Below are positions 5,956 through 15,209 of a stretch of DNA of 34,542 bases, in pieces; position 1 is the first letter of the stretch, and every line of letters begins with the position of its first letter. A model generated the notes under the pieces. That model made no database searches. It was not told where the DNA came from and saw only the letters and a program-made list of their open reading frames with translations. Position numbers and translations under genes: made by a program. Source of the stretch: a virus; the IMG/VR virus record IMGVR_UViG_3300036761_000820, positions 1 to 34,542 of that record, one strand, 5' to 3'.

Positions 5956-8944
5956 AGGCAATTTAAAATTTACGATTGAGATCGACGACAAGGGCAGCGC
6001 CACTATAAAAAATTTGGATGGCAGTATCGAGAAGCTAAAAAATACTACCGCGACCTCAACCGATGTTATGGGAAAAAGCGTGTCATCCCTTTGGCAACAG
6101 GTTGCCATTGGCTCGGCTGTCTGGGATATGGTTAAGGGCAGCATTAAGGGTTTTTATGTCGACGCGATCCGGGAGTTTGCCGACAGTCAAAAGGGCATTT
6201 TATTGCTTGGGAATGCGGTAAAAAATGCGGGTTCAGATTTTAGGCTTACTACCGGCGACCTGGTTGAGATGTCTGAAGCCTTGAAAAAAACCACCATGTT
6301 TACCGACGATGAGCTTATTGCAGCCGAGGGCTTAATGCTGAGATTCGATCATATTAGCTCGAAGACATTCCCGCGCATTATCGGCGCGACCACCGACCTT
6401 GCCACGGCTATGGGTATTGATTTACGGTCGGCAACAATGATGGTTGGTAAGGCTATGGAAAACCCATTGGAAGGTATGAACGCCCTGGCGCGCGCGGGAA
6501 TCAAATTAAGTGATTCAGAGAAAGACCAAATCAAAGTATTAATGGAGCATAACCAAGGATTCGAGGCCCAGGACATCATCTTGAAAAAGATTGAGAAGCA
6601 AATGGGCGGGGCGAATGTCGAGGCTATGAAGGGATTATCCGGCGCCTTTAAAGAGGCCGGGGATTTTTGGGATGACTTCAAAAAGGAAGTCGGCAAAGGC
6701 TTTGGCGAGTTAATTATATTGGCCAGGGATTTTGCTAAGTCGCTTACGGGCGCGGAATCCAGCGCGGCAGCATCTCAAAGCGTGCTAGAGATTCAACAGG
6801 TTAAATTTTTGACGTTTATGGACAACATGCGAAAAGCCGGTCTAGGCGCAAGTGATGAGTATAAGAAGCTGGCCGAGGGTGTGAGGCAAATAAGCCTGGC
6901 AGCGGCCCAGGAACGGCAAGAAAATAAATTATTGGGTGCCCTGGGTGCAGCGCCGAGGTTTGACGCAGACACGAACGCGGCAAAAAAGTATTCTGACATG
7001 TTGCAAGGCGTTTCCCAAAGCGGCGGGGAAATGGCGAAGATGTTGAAAACTCAAACCGATGCGGCGTTAAAGACAAATGCGGCGTTGAAAGCCGGTGAAG
7101 TCCCTATTAAAAATTTTGGCGTAGCAAATGATGAGCTTGCCAAACAGATTAAAAAAGTAGCCGAAGAGGAAGCAAAGCAGGCCAAAGAAACTGAGGAGCT
7201 TTTTCAAAGGCTGGAAAAATTATCAGACCAGGGATTAAAACCAGCGGCCAAGAAATTTGATTTGCTCGCGGAATCCCTGGAAGCGGCCAATGCGGCCACG
7301 AAAGATTTCAAGCCGGAAATTATCGAATCCGTGGAAGCTATAAAAAAGCAACAGATTCAAACCGATGGCCAGTCCAAGGCAACAATGAACCTGGCCGACA
7401 AAATAACCATGATCAGCAATGCCTATAAATCATTTATGGGCTTGCTTGACGTGCTTGGAATAAAGAACGATGGCGTTATTGCTGGTATTGGCGAGACAAT
7501 TTCAGGTGTTGCTACTTTTGCGACAAGCCTTAAAACCGGTGATATCGCTGGTATGATATCGGGAGCTACACAGGCCATTAGTGGTTTACTCAAAGTTTTT
7601 GCCAGCCACGGCGAAGAGCAAGCCATTACCCGGACATTCCAAAATGTCGGCGGGATCAGTGAAGAGCTTGCGAAGAAAATGAAGGAGTTGACTAAGGCCA
7701 CGGGCGATGCGGTTAAATCCTCAATGATTCTCTTGGATGAGGCCATTCGGGAAGGTAATGTGACCGCCGATAATTTTGACCTTTGGGCCAGAAAACTCAG
7801 TGACATTATCAGCCAGGTCGACATGGGAAAAATGACAAAGGATGAGGCCGGTGGGGAGATTGGCGATGCTTTCACCGAATTGATGGCCAAGGCCAAGGAA
7901 TTGGGGATTGCCTACAGCAAGGAAATGGTCAGCCTATTCGGCTATATGCGCGAGCATGGAATAAAAAGCAAAGAGGTCACGGAGTTTATTAATTCTGCAC
8001 TTGCCGAAGGTTCTAAGGCTTTGCAGGATTATGCAAAAGACCAGGCCATTGGCGGTGAATATGCGGACGCTTTTTACGCGGCGTTCAAGTCTGAGGGAAA
8101 GTCGTTATTGGAAATCGCGGAATTGATGGGCGACACTTTACCCCAGGCGCAGCGAGATTTTGTCAAGGCGAATCGAACCACATTGCAGCAGGTATCTGCA
8201 TTGCAAAAAATGATGCAATCCCTGGGCGCGACCGGGTATGCGACTGACAAAACATTTCAGCAGTTTGGAAGGGATACCAAGACCCTATATGACAATATGA
8301 TCACAGGCGGGGCCACGGCTGAACAGGCACTGGACGCAATCACGCCGTTATTGATTGAGCAGTGCAGGCTTGCCAATGCCTACGGCTTCGCCATCAGTGC
8401 AGAGACTAAAGCTTGGCTTGAACAGCAAGGCATTGATTGGAGTAAGATTAAAGACCCGCAAACAGCAATGCTTGACGTGCAAAACCAAATGCTGGAAGTC
8501 CTGAAGTTAATTGCCAAAACATTCGGCGTTGACATTCCTGGCGCAATGGAGACTTTTGACGCGGCCACGCAAAGCGCTATTGATAACGCCAAGCGGGCGA
8601 TTGATGATTACGGCTGGTCGGTCCAAAACTTGCCTATACCTAACTTTGGCGGTGCTGGCGCGGGAATGCCCGGCTTTGCTACCGGCAGCCCTGGCTGGAT
8701 ACCAATACCTCATAGCTTTCTGGTCGGCGAGCGAGGCCCGGAAATCATTCAGGCCAGCGGCGGTAAAATGAACGTCAGGCCGATAAGCGACGATACCCGG
8801 CCACGTACCCAAAACAATATCACCATCCACATTACCGGCTCAAGGAACGACGCCCATTATATTGCTGAGCAGGTCAGGACAGCCCTTAAGGATAATCTCA
8901 ATGCTGATCTAAAAGTCCAGATAAGGAAGGCTGCTAATGTCTAA
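5948..8944 (+). CDS. Tail tape measure protein
   Basis: The longest gene: 998 residues that set tail length and are injected ahead of DNA. Residues about 60-250 show the tape measure N-terminal pattern ('GDLVEMSEALKKTTMFTDDE', 'TDLATAMGIDLRSATMMVGKA', 'MKGLSGAFKEAGDFWDDF'). Long helical, Ala/Lys/Glu-rich regions follow, then a hydrophobic Gly/Ile/Ala stretch at about 500-555 that could cross a membrane. The C-terminus has the typical 'FLVGERGPEII' motif (about 920-930) and a basic end. At about 1.5 angstrom per residue, the tail would be about 150 nm (inference from family rule). It overlaps both neighbours by eight bases. Confidence 0.93.
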   Translation: MAEGNLKFTIEIDDKGSATIKNLDGSIEKLKNTTATSTDVMGKSVSSLWQQVAIGSAVWDMVKGSIKGFYVDAIREFADSQKGILLLGNAVKNAGSDFRLTTGDLVEMSEALKKTTMFTDDELIAAEGLMLRFDHISSKTFPRIIGATTDLATAMGIDLRSATMMVGKAMENPLEGMNALARAGIKLSDSEKDQIKVLMEHNQGFEAQDIILKKIEKQMGGANVEAMKGLSGAFKEAGDFWDDFKKEVGKGFGELIILARDFAKSLTGAESSAAASQSVLEIQQVKFLTFMDNMRKAGLGASDEYKKLAEGVRQISLAAAQERQENKLLGALGAAPRFDADTNAAKKYSDMLQGVSQSGGEMAKMLKTQTDAALKTNAALKAGEVPIKNFGVANDELAKQIKKVAEEEAKQAKETEELFQRLEKLSDQGLKPAAKKFDLLAESLEAANAATKDFKPEIIESVEAIKKQQIQTDGQSKATMNLADKITMISNAYKSFMGLLDVLGIKNDGVIAGIGETISGVATFATSLKTGDIAGMISGATQAISGLLKVFASHGEEQAITRTFQNVGGISEELAKKMKELTKATGDAVKSSMILLDEAIREGNVTADNFDLWARKLSDIISQVDMGKMTKDEAGGEIGDAFTELMAKAKELGIAYSKEMVSLFGYMREHGIKSKEVTEFINSALAEGSKALQDYAKDQAIGGEYADAFYAAFKSEGKSLLEIAELMGDTLPQAQRDFVKANRTTLQQVSALQKMMQSLGATGYATDKTFQQFGRDTKTLYDNMITGGATAEQALDAITPLLIEQCRLANAYGFAISAETKAWLEQQGIDWSKIKDPQTAMLDVQNQMLEVLKLIAKTFGVDIPGAMETFDAATQSAIDNAKRAIDDYGWSVQNLPIPNFGGAGAGMPGFATGSPGWIPIPHSFLVGERGPEIIQASGGKMNVRPISDDTRPRTQNNITIHITGSRNDAHYIAEQVRTALKDNLNADLKVQIRKAANV

Positions 8945-9674
8945 TGGCGCATTTCTTTACACTTCCGCGACTACCGGAATTATACCGACATGCACGGGCA
9001 GCGATTCGGGATATGCGATTGGCAGTATATATGACGGCAACCCTAGCACGGTACATAAATATACTGCGGCTTCACAAACTTATGTTTGGGATGCCGGAGC
9101 GGGGGTTACAATTTCGCCATTAGTAATTTCAATCCATAATCATAATTTATTGGCTACGGCAACTGTCCATGTTGAATTTAGTGCAAATGGCTCGGACTGG
9201 TCGGACGCAATGGCTACGGCCGCTTTAATTCTGGGTATTGATTTTTACTGGTTTTTTACGACTTTATCCGCAAAGCGTTATTGGCGTGTCATTATTACCC
9301 CGGCAGCCTCTTATGCAATCACTATCGGAGAGATATGCCTTTGGTCAAATTATCACTTGCTTGTCCGTAATTACAATTGGGGATATGAGGAAATAAACGT
9401 ATTGTATGCGCAGCAAAACAATTTTTGGGGACAAAATGTCAGGTCGAAAATCAGTCAAGGCATTGGATATAATCTAAGTTTTGACAACGTGACGGCGGCT
9501 GATAAGGCGATTTTGGCGACCATTGCCAAAGAAACGGCGGTTGTTTTTATTCCCGACCAGGCCGTTAATCAATGCTATCACGGCATGATTCAGGGAGACG
9601 GTCTGAAATCAAAAGTTAGTTATAGCGGGTATTCATTCCAAATGACCTTTCTCGAAAACTGTAAGCGGGTATAA
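8937..9674 (+). CDS. Distal-tail-type protein with N-terminal discoidin-like module
   Basis: A 245-residue protein in the position of the distal tail protein, right after the tape measure. Residues about 15-140 resemble an F5/8 type C (discoidin) carbohydrate-binding jelly roll: 'IGSIYDGNPSTVHKYT', then alternating strands, then 'RYWRVIITPAASYAITIGEICLW', the typical strand end of such domains. The remainder (about 140-245) is beta-rich and likely the tail-binding part. This order, with the sugar-binding module first, differs from classical Dit. Family call is from pattern and position. Confidence 0.65.
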   Translation: MSNGAFLYTSATTGIIPTCTGSDSGYAIGSIYDGNPSTVHKYTAASQTYVWDAGAGVTISPLVISIHNHNLLATATVHVEFSANGSDWSDAMATAALILGIDFYWFFTTLSAKRYWRVIITPAASYAITIGEICLWSNYHLLVRNYNWGYEEINVLYAQQNNFWGQNVRSKISQGIGYNLSFDNVTAADKAILATIAKETAVVFIPDQAVNQCYHGMIQGDGLKSKVSYSGYSFQMTFLENCKRV

Positions 9675-9677
9675 TCA

Positions 9678-11813
9678 ATGCCCGCCTATTGTGACATCAA
9701 TCTGTATGCTGGTTGGCGAACCTATGGCTATGTCGCGGAAACTGCCAATGCTGTTTACGAAGGTTTGCAGGCCGTCAGCGAAATTTCGTATGCTATGGAT
9801 ACGCAAACAAGAACCGTGGAAAACCCCTGCTTTTCGGTGACATTCGATAATGTGAAAACAAATTTGGGCTCAAATTTAGTCGGCCCAAATCCCTGGTTTG
9901 TTGGCGCTGTTGTTAGGGTACATTGGGGAGAGACTTTCGCCAGCAGGCAATGTTTGGCCGTGGGCGTTATCCGCAGAATTGTCCGAAGCGGAACCGAGAC
10001 TTTTACTTTTGAATGTGATCGCAGTTTTTTGAAAATGGATGAGGAGCGGGGAAAGCAAATAACAAAAACTGATTTCGCCAGCGCATGTGATGATGCCGTG
10101 GGGCAATTTATGGCTTTTCCTTGCCATGGGCGCATGTCAGAAAATACAGCACTTCAAAAAACAGAAAATAATACCGGGCAAGTCAAATGCTGGCGAGTTG
10201 ATACCAATATTTTTTTGGTTGGCGTTATGGGATCGGGTTCAAAACTTTTGGAGCTTGCGCACGATAAGGATTTTGTTGATATTACCGCGACTTCCACGCT
10301 GGGAACCGGTGTATATAATAGTGTCACCTATGACATAATCACCCATACGTCCACCGATTCATATATTTTCGCGGCGGTAAAAAGCACCGCCAGCCTGGCT
10401 TTCGCCATTCGCTACAATTCTACCAGTAGTTGGTTTTTCGATAATCTTGACGGTAGTCCTTACTCGGCATGGATTGCCAGATTTGCGGCTATGGGATATT
10501 CCGATTACAATATTTCTATATTCAATCAGCAAAGCCAGGCCAATTTAGATTTTATAACACAGCTCGCCTTGACTTTTGACTTATGGAATTGCCCCATGAT
10601 TGATGGGGTCGCTGGGCATGAAAACTATTTTCTGCACTTGGCTAAAAATGAATTCATGCTTACTGGCGACTATACGCCGGACCTGACCCTTAATTATTCC
10701 CAGGTTGCAAATTATGAGCAATGGGTTGATTTTGACAATGTTTTCGTTTTAATGCAGCGCTGTTACTGGTATATGTTTCGCAATAATTTTTTCAACCGGC
10801 TTCCAATAGATGTGGTTTTACCTTCTGATTGGGCTGTGGCTCAGGGCAGTTGCGATTTGAGATATGTTTATGATGATCAGATCGCCTATAAACTGGCAAT
10901 GCGGCATTTATTTTTTAACAACAAGCAAAAATACTATTGCAGTTTTGACGTGCCGCTCACTGTTGGTTATCTAAGTAGGGTGGGAAAATTAATCAAGCTC
11001 AATTACCCGCTAGGATTTTTTGCTAACACCGATCGAATATTGCAGGTCATGAGGATGACCTATTCGCCAAATGGCGCAACCGTAAATTTTGAATGCCTGG
11101 ACTATTCGTTTATTGTTTCTGAAATGAAAGACATTAAACTTTTGATCCAAAGCAACACGACGGATAATAATACAACTTTTTATGACTTCTCGCCCACCGG
11201 AGAACATGCAATAACGCCTGTCAGTAATGTGATACACGACACAGCGGCCACAAAGTATGGATCAACTTCAATTTATTTTCCTGGTTATGTCAATCCAGTA
11301 ATGAGTTATCTTTCAACTCCTGCTTCGGCAGATTGGGAAATTTTTTTGCAGACAAATGCCACCGTTTCATTTTGGGTTAAATTTGCAGTAGCAACTGGAA
11401 TGCAGATGATAGTCTTTGACTATGCGAACTCAACAAATTGGTGGCAAATAGAAAGACTCACAAATGATAAAATCAGATTTTGTGGAAGAAATACAGCGGG
11501 ATATTTTTTGGTGCTTGATTCCGGGACTACAATTGCGGATACTAATTGGCATCATGTAGCATGCGTGAAGGTGGGCGCACTTCATGGGATTTACATAGAT
11601 GGAGTGCAGGTCGCGTATGTGAGTATGGCCTCATCTATCACAATAGCTGGGACTTTATACATAGGTCATCATCCTGCGGCGGTCACAGTGGATTTGAATG
11701 GATGGTTGGATGAAATCATGTTCAGTCACGACAACCTTTACGGCGTGAATCCAAATGTGGGATTAACGGATGTATTCTTTCCGCCAAATCAAAAACTTAC
11801 CTGGGAGGGATAA
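9678..11813 (+). CDS. Baseplate hub / tail tip protein with C-terminal LamG domain
   Basis: A 711-residue tail-tip protein. Residues about 1-490 look like the hub region: beta-rich, aromatic, with 'VRVHWGETF' and 'VGVIRRIVRSGTETFTFECDRSF' strands near 80-120, and 'GKLIKLNYPLG' near 440. Residues about 510-700 form a recognisable LamG/concanavalin-like jelly roll: 'TATVSFWVKF'-type strand, 'NWHHVACVKVGALHGIYIDG', and 'TLYIGHHP...GWLDEIMF'. Such modules bind sugars or other surface ligands. The position after the distal tail protein suggests a receptor-contacting tip. Confidence 0.7.
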   Translation: MPAYCDINLYAGWRTYGYVAETANAVYEGLQAVSEISYAMDTQTRTVENPCFSVTFDNVKTNLGSNLVGPNPWFVGAVVRVHWGETFASRQCLAVGVIRRIVRSGTETFTFECDRSFLKMDEERGKQITKTDFASACDDAVGQFMAFPCHGRMSENTALQKTENNTGQVKCWRVDTNIFLVGVMGSGSKLLELAHDKDFVDITATSTLGTGVYNSVTYDIITHTSTDSYIFAAVKSTASLAFAIRYNSTSSWFFDNLDGSPYSAWIARFAAMGYSDYNISIFNQQSQANLDFITQLALTFDLWNCPMIDGVAGHENYFLHLAKNEFMLTGDYTPDLTLNYSQVANYEQWVDFDNVFVLMQRCYWYMFRNNFFNRLPIDVVLPSDWAVAQGSCDLRYVYDDQIAYKLAMRHLFFNNKQKYYCSFDVPLTVGYLSRVGKLIKLNYPLGFFANTDRILQVMRMTYSPNGATVNFECLDYSFIVSEMKDIKLLIQSNTTDNNTTFYDFSPTGEHAITPVSNVIHDTAATKYGSTSIYFPGYVNPVMSYLSTPASADWEIFLQTNATVSFWVKFAVATGMQMIVFDYANSTNWWQIERLTNDKIRFCGRNTAGYFLVLDSGTTIADTNWHHVACVKVGALHGIYIDGVQVAYVSMASSITIAGTLYIGHHPAAVTVDLNGWLDEIMFSHDNLYGVNPNVGLTDVFFPPNQKLTWEG

Positions 11814-11816
11814 TAA

Positions 11817-12134
11817 ATGCCAAAGTATGAAAAACAGAAAATTGTTATATCGACAAAAGAGGCGGTCGACATTGTCATTGATACCCGGCTCAAGCTCGCG
11901 CATTTTGAATACATTGACCCGGCGACCGGCCAGTTAAAGACGACTCGAAATATCAGGATCAAATTTATTCTTGCGAAATTCACCAATGGCCAGCGAAAAG
12001 CCATTGATGATTTTTTGCGGGAAATCATGGCAGTCGGTTTTGGCAATGGCTGTAAACTTAGTGATATTCCTGCAAATCCTTTTGATTCTGAGGACCCGGA
12101 CCCGATAGTGCCGGACCCGGACCCGATACCGTAA
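11817..12134 (+). CDS. Small tail protein with Asp-Pro repeats (unknown)
   Basis: A 105-residue protein of unrecognised family with a strong GGGAGGG ribosome site. Residues 1-80 are alpha/beta with mixed charge. The last 20 residues are a rigid, acidic Asp-Pro-rich tail, coded by a short GACCCGGACCCG-type DNA repeat at about 12093-12128. Location within the tail-tip operon suggests a structural or assembly role. Confidence 0.6.
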   Translation: MPKYEKQKIVISTKEAVDIVIDTRLKLAHFEYIDPATGQLKTTRNIRIKFILAKFTNGQRKAIDDFLREIMAVGFGNGCKLSDIPANPFDSEDPDPIVPDPDPIP

Positions 12135-12152
12135 AAATAAATAGGAGGCAAC

Positions 12153-12521
12153 ATGGCAAATACAATAACAACAAAAACCCTGGAACTGGTTTCCGGGACG
12201 ACTTACAGGATTAGAAATCTGGTACATGCTTCGGGGATTATTTATCTTATAAGATATGTAAAGGGCAATTCGACCAGTATTGTTTTGAGCTTCGCTGAGA
12301 GCTACGGAATCACCGGCATTGACAAAAACACCAGGTATCAAGTAGTGGAGCCAGATACGAACAAATGGTTAACACCCAGCACGAAAAACATCAACGCCAG
12401 CGGAGATTATGAAATCCCTATTACGATCAGCAAGAGAACGCAATACAGCTATATAACAATAACGTTTAATTCGGGAACGACCGGAGCGGTCACAATTGAC
12501 GCTGCCGACGATATTTTTTAG
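12153..12521 (+). CDS. Small beta-rich tail protein (unknown)
   Basis: A 122-residue protein with a good AGGAGG site. It is rich in Thr, Ser, Ile and Tyr, with alternating strands such as 'TTYRIRNLVHASGIIYLIRYV' (about 16-36) and 'YSYITITFNSGTTGAVTI' near the end. The composition fits a small beta-sandwich tail or fibre component. No family is recognised. Confidence 0.6.
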   Translation: MANTITTKTLELVSGTTYRIRNLVHASGIIYLIRYVKGNSTSIVLSFAESYGITGIDKNTRYQVVEPDTNKWLTPSTKNINASGDYEIPITISKRTQYSYITITFNSGTTGAVTIDAADDIF

Positions 12522-12529
12522 GCCCGGCA

Positions 12530-13927
12530 ATGCGTGACAAAATACTTGTAGGCTATTCGATGATCACGCCCTATGCCTGGCAGGGCGACCCATTTGATAC
12601 CTGTGATGGGATTACCCATGTTTTTGATTTTGAGAAGTTCAGGGAATATGCCAGGCAGATTGCTAATACCGGGATTAATTTCTGGGGGCTTATTCCCTGG
12701 GGCGTTTGGTGTCAATGGCTATATGATCGGTATGGGATTTACGGAGTTTTCCAACCCTATGAAATCCTTGGTGGCCGTTTTGACCTATCGAACTGGAATA
12801 AATACTACTGGCCGACCATAAGAAAAATTGTTGAAATCCTGAATGACTTTGGAATAACAGTAAGATTTGAATTGTATGATAGTTGTCAATTCCATGGTCC
12901 ATACCGCCTGTATAGTCCGTGGTTTAAAAATTGTCAGGATTTTTTCGTGCCTTCCTTTGGGGAGCAAATGCCGGTCGAGGGATACCCTTATGTTGCCGCC
13001 TTTGTCAATAAAGCCCTAGACGAACTCTCCGGGCTGGACGTTATGTTTGGTCTTGGTAACGAGATGATGGACACTGAGCTTGCTATAAATTGTATTATGC
13101 CAATCATTCGGGACCATGGCATAAATCCGGCGCGCATGTGGTATGGCGCGGTAATGGCAGGCGGCAAATACGATCCGGTTGCCGGGAAATTTGCATTGCC
13201 TGCCTGGGACGCGCAGGGAATAATTAAGGGCAGGATTGAGCAGGTTTACGCGGGGACCCAATGGGCTGGCGAATCTATGGCATCGGCTAAATGCGCGTAT
13301 ATACGCCCGGTTCATGGAGCCTTGGCAAAGCCAACGGTTGAGGAATCAAGATACGGTTTTACCTACGGTTTGGCCGTTCACCAGGCTTTGATTTTCTGGG
13401 CCGGAAATATCAATATGAGGTTTTCGCTAGAGGATGACGGCACGGGCGACGGAGACGGCATCCTGGATACCGACGGTAACCGCACAAGACCTTCGGCTGA
13501 CCAATGGTTTAAAGCCATTCGGTTTTGCCTTTCATGGATTCGAGACCAGGAAGCTTTAGCCGGTCAGCCCTTAACTCATACGCCCATCGGCCCAAAAATA
13601 ACTTTCAATCATTTACCTAAAAATATTGACTTAGCTGTCCAGCTTTCGGTTTGCCAAGCAATGTGCAAAGCGGTGGAGGAATATTTTAACGAACCCCTTT
13701 ATAACCGGGATAGATACCCCGCACCATTTATACCAGACGATCCCGAGGAACCCGAAGAACCATTGCCGCCAAAATTGGTAGAGGTAATTAAAGACCATAA
13801 TGCTTTATGGCATTTAATTAGAGGCGATTTTAAACGGTTTTGGCGACATGTCAGAGGCAAAGGGCATGATCACAACAATTTTATCGGTGAACCTACCGAA
13901 TGGATAATTATAGAGAGGAAATCATGA
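12530..13927 (+). CDS. Clan GH-A TIM-barrel glycoside hydrolase-like tail protein
   Basis: A 465-residue protein that looks like a (beta/alpha)8 glycosidase. Successive strand-end motifs can be followed: 'NTGINFWGLIPWG' (46-58), 'FGITVRFELYDSCQF' (107-121), 'DVMFGLGNEMMD' (170-181) and 'NINMRFSLEDDGTGDGDG' (293-310). The Asn-Glu pair at 177-178 is where clan GH-A enzymes keep the acid/base glutamate. A nucleophile is less clear; E301 is a candidate. The 'DGTGDGDG' loop resembles a calcium site. A Glu/Pro linker at about 405-420 precedes a basic C-terminal segment. Placed last in the tail operon, it could digest capsule or exopolysaccharide. The ribosome site is weak. Confidence 0.65.
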   Translation: MRDKILVGYSMITPYAWQGDPFDTCDGITHVFDFEKFREYARQIANTGINFWGLIPWGVWCQWLYDRYGIYGVFQPYEILGGRFDLSNWNKYYWPTIRKIVEILNDFGITVRFELYDSCQFHGPYRLYSPWFKNCQDFFVPSFGEQMPVEGYPYVAAFVNKALDELSGLDVMFGLGNEMMDTELAINCIMPIIRDHGINPARMWYGAVMAGGKYDPVAGKFALPAWDAQGIIKGRIEQVYAGTQWAGESMASAKCAYIRPVHGALAKPTVEESRYGFTYGLAVHQALIFWAGNINMRFSLEDDGTGDGDGILDTDGNRTRPSADQWFKAIRFCLSWIRDQEALAGQPLTHTPIGPKITFNHLPKNIDLAVQLSVCQAMCKAVEEYFNEPLYNRDRYPAPFIPDDPEEPEEPLPPKLVEVIKDHNALWHLIRGDFKRFWRHVRGKGHDHNNFIGEPTEWIIIERKS

Positions 13928-14145
13928 CGCAACAAACGAGGTTCAAAATTACCTTGCTTTTTGGTATTTTTGCACTTATTCTTGCGACTTTATTGCTGAT
14001 TTTTAAGCAAATTTCGGCTGAAATTTGGAAAGATTTTTGCATTTTTTTTGATCTTCCTGTATTATTTGCTTTCATCGGTAGTAAGACGGCTGATAATATT
14101 ATGAGGGCAAAAATTAAAGCGCAGGGTGGAAATAATGCCGGTTGA
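13924..14145 (+). CDS. Holin-like small membrane protein
   Basis: A 73-residue protein with two predicted membrane helices (about 8-26, 'ITLLFGIFALILATLLLIF', and about 38-53, including 'LPVLFAFIG') and a basic C-terminus. The start at ATG 13924 is chosen because GAGAGGAA precedes it and it overlaps the upstream stop (ATGA). Size, topology and position before two more membrane-anchored proteins fit a class II holin, which would open the inner membrane at lysis. No family-specific motif is visible. Confidence 0.6.
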   Translation: MTQQTRFKITLLFGIFALILATLLLIFKQISAEIWKDFCIFFDLPVLFAFIGSKTADNIMRAKIKAQGGNNAG

Positions 14146-14569
14146 CATGACGGCAATTACCTTAGCCACCATTATTAGTGGCACGCTTGCCGGAATCATG
14201 ATAAAAATTACCAGTAATAGGTTGCCAAAATGGGCTGATGAAAAAATTAAAAAGCTTGAAATTTTGCATTCCATACCGTTGGATACTTGCGAAAAGGATA
14301 AAAGGCGATCCGAGCAAAACATAGAGCGGCTTGTTTTGCACGAAGAAAAATTAAATGATAGTTTAAACGTTTTTATTCGAGAATCTTTGGTTCAGGACGA
14401 TTATTTTAAGACTATCATTGAGCAACATGGTTGCGCAATTCCTAAATTACAATACAGATTGGAGCACTTAGAATCAAAAATTTCAACCTCAATCAATACA
14501 ATTAGCCTTGACATTGGGGAAATCAAGGGAAAATTAAAAATAAATCGCAGGAGCAACAAGCATGATTGA
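14135..14569 (+). CDS. Membrane-anchored coiled-coil protein, lysis module candidate
   Basis: A 144-residue protein with an N-terminal hydrophobic segment (about 6-25, 'TAITLATIISGTLAGIMIKI') followed by a charged helical region with heptad-like Leu/Ile spacing through residue 130. The start at ATG 14135 is favoured by the GGGTGG five bases before it; a GTG at 14126 is an alternative. It overlaps the holin-like gene by 11 bases. It may be a second holin-related protein or an inner-membrane spanin; the sequence cannot decide. Confidence 0.5.
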   Translation: MPVDMTAITLATIISGTLAGIMIKITSNRLPKWADEKIKKLEILHSIPLDTCEKDKRRSEQNIERLVLHEEKLNDSLNVFIRESLVQDDYFKTIIEQHGCAIPKLQYRLEHLESKISTSINTISLDIGEIKGKLKINRRSNKHD

Positions 14570-15209
14570 TTTTTTTGTTAAGCTGAAACGGGTAAAAATT
14601 TGGGTCTGGTTTTTAGTTGCTGGCGGTATTTTTTTATCCGGTCTTTATTTTGACAATTGCCGATTTTCGCGGCTGGAATCTCAGGAACTAAAAAAAGCGA
14701 AAACAGATTTTAAAAATCTACAAAAAACATCTATCGCCATTATAAAGCAAGCCGAGGCAGAGCAGAAAGCGAGAGATGTAATGATTATGGCAGGGCAGCA
14801 GGAGATCGACCGTTTAAAGCAATCCTATGCAATCCTAGCTAAAGATACAGATCAAATAAAGACTTTTACTGCCAAAGAATTAAAAAAATTAAACCTGGAT
14901 AAAAATCAACTGCTTTCCGAGCATGAGAAAAAGGACAATTTTATTGATAACCTAAAAAGTGAACTCAGCTTACAAATTGAACTTTCTATCCAGGCCGAAC
15001 AACTCGCGGAATCGTGGAAGCAAAAATTTTTGTTGAAACTAAAAAGCGAAAGCGAATGGATTGAACTTTATAATAAATGTTTAGAATTAAATCAAAAATT
15101 ATCGAAATATAAGCAGAAAAAGCAATTTTTTGCCGTGGTCCTTGGCACTGGATTGTCAAATAACGGTTTTCAACCAATACAATTGACGTTTGGGTTGAAA
15201 GTGTTATGA
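14562..15209 (+). CDS. Membrane-anchored coiled-coil protein, possible i-spanin
   Basis: A 215-residue protein with one N-terminal membrane helix (about 14-31, 'WVWFLVAGGIFLSGLYF'), a long Lys/Glu/Leu coiled coil (about 36-175) and a short beta-like end. An N-anchored periplasmic coiled coil next to a holin-like gene is the plan of an inner-membrane spanin such as Rz, which helps disrupt the outer membrane. No lipoprotein (Rz1-type) frame was recognised inside or after it. The DNA is visibly AT-rich compared with the tail genes. Confidence 0.5.
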   Translation: MIDFFVKLKRVKIWVWFLVAGGIFLSGLYFDNCRFSRLESQELKKAKTDFKNLQKTSIAIIKQAEAEQKARDVMIMAGQQEIDRLKQSYAILAKDTDQIKTFTAKELKKLNLDKNQLLSEHEKKDNFIDNLKSELSLQIELSIQAEQLAESWKQKFLLKLKSESEWIELYNKCLELNQKLSKYKQKKQFFAVVLGTGLSNNGFQPIQLTFGLKVL

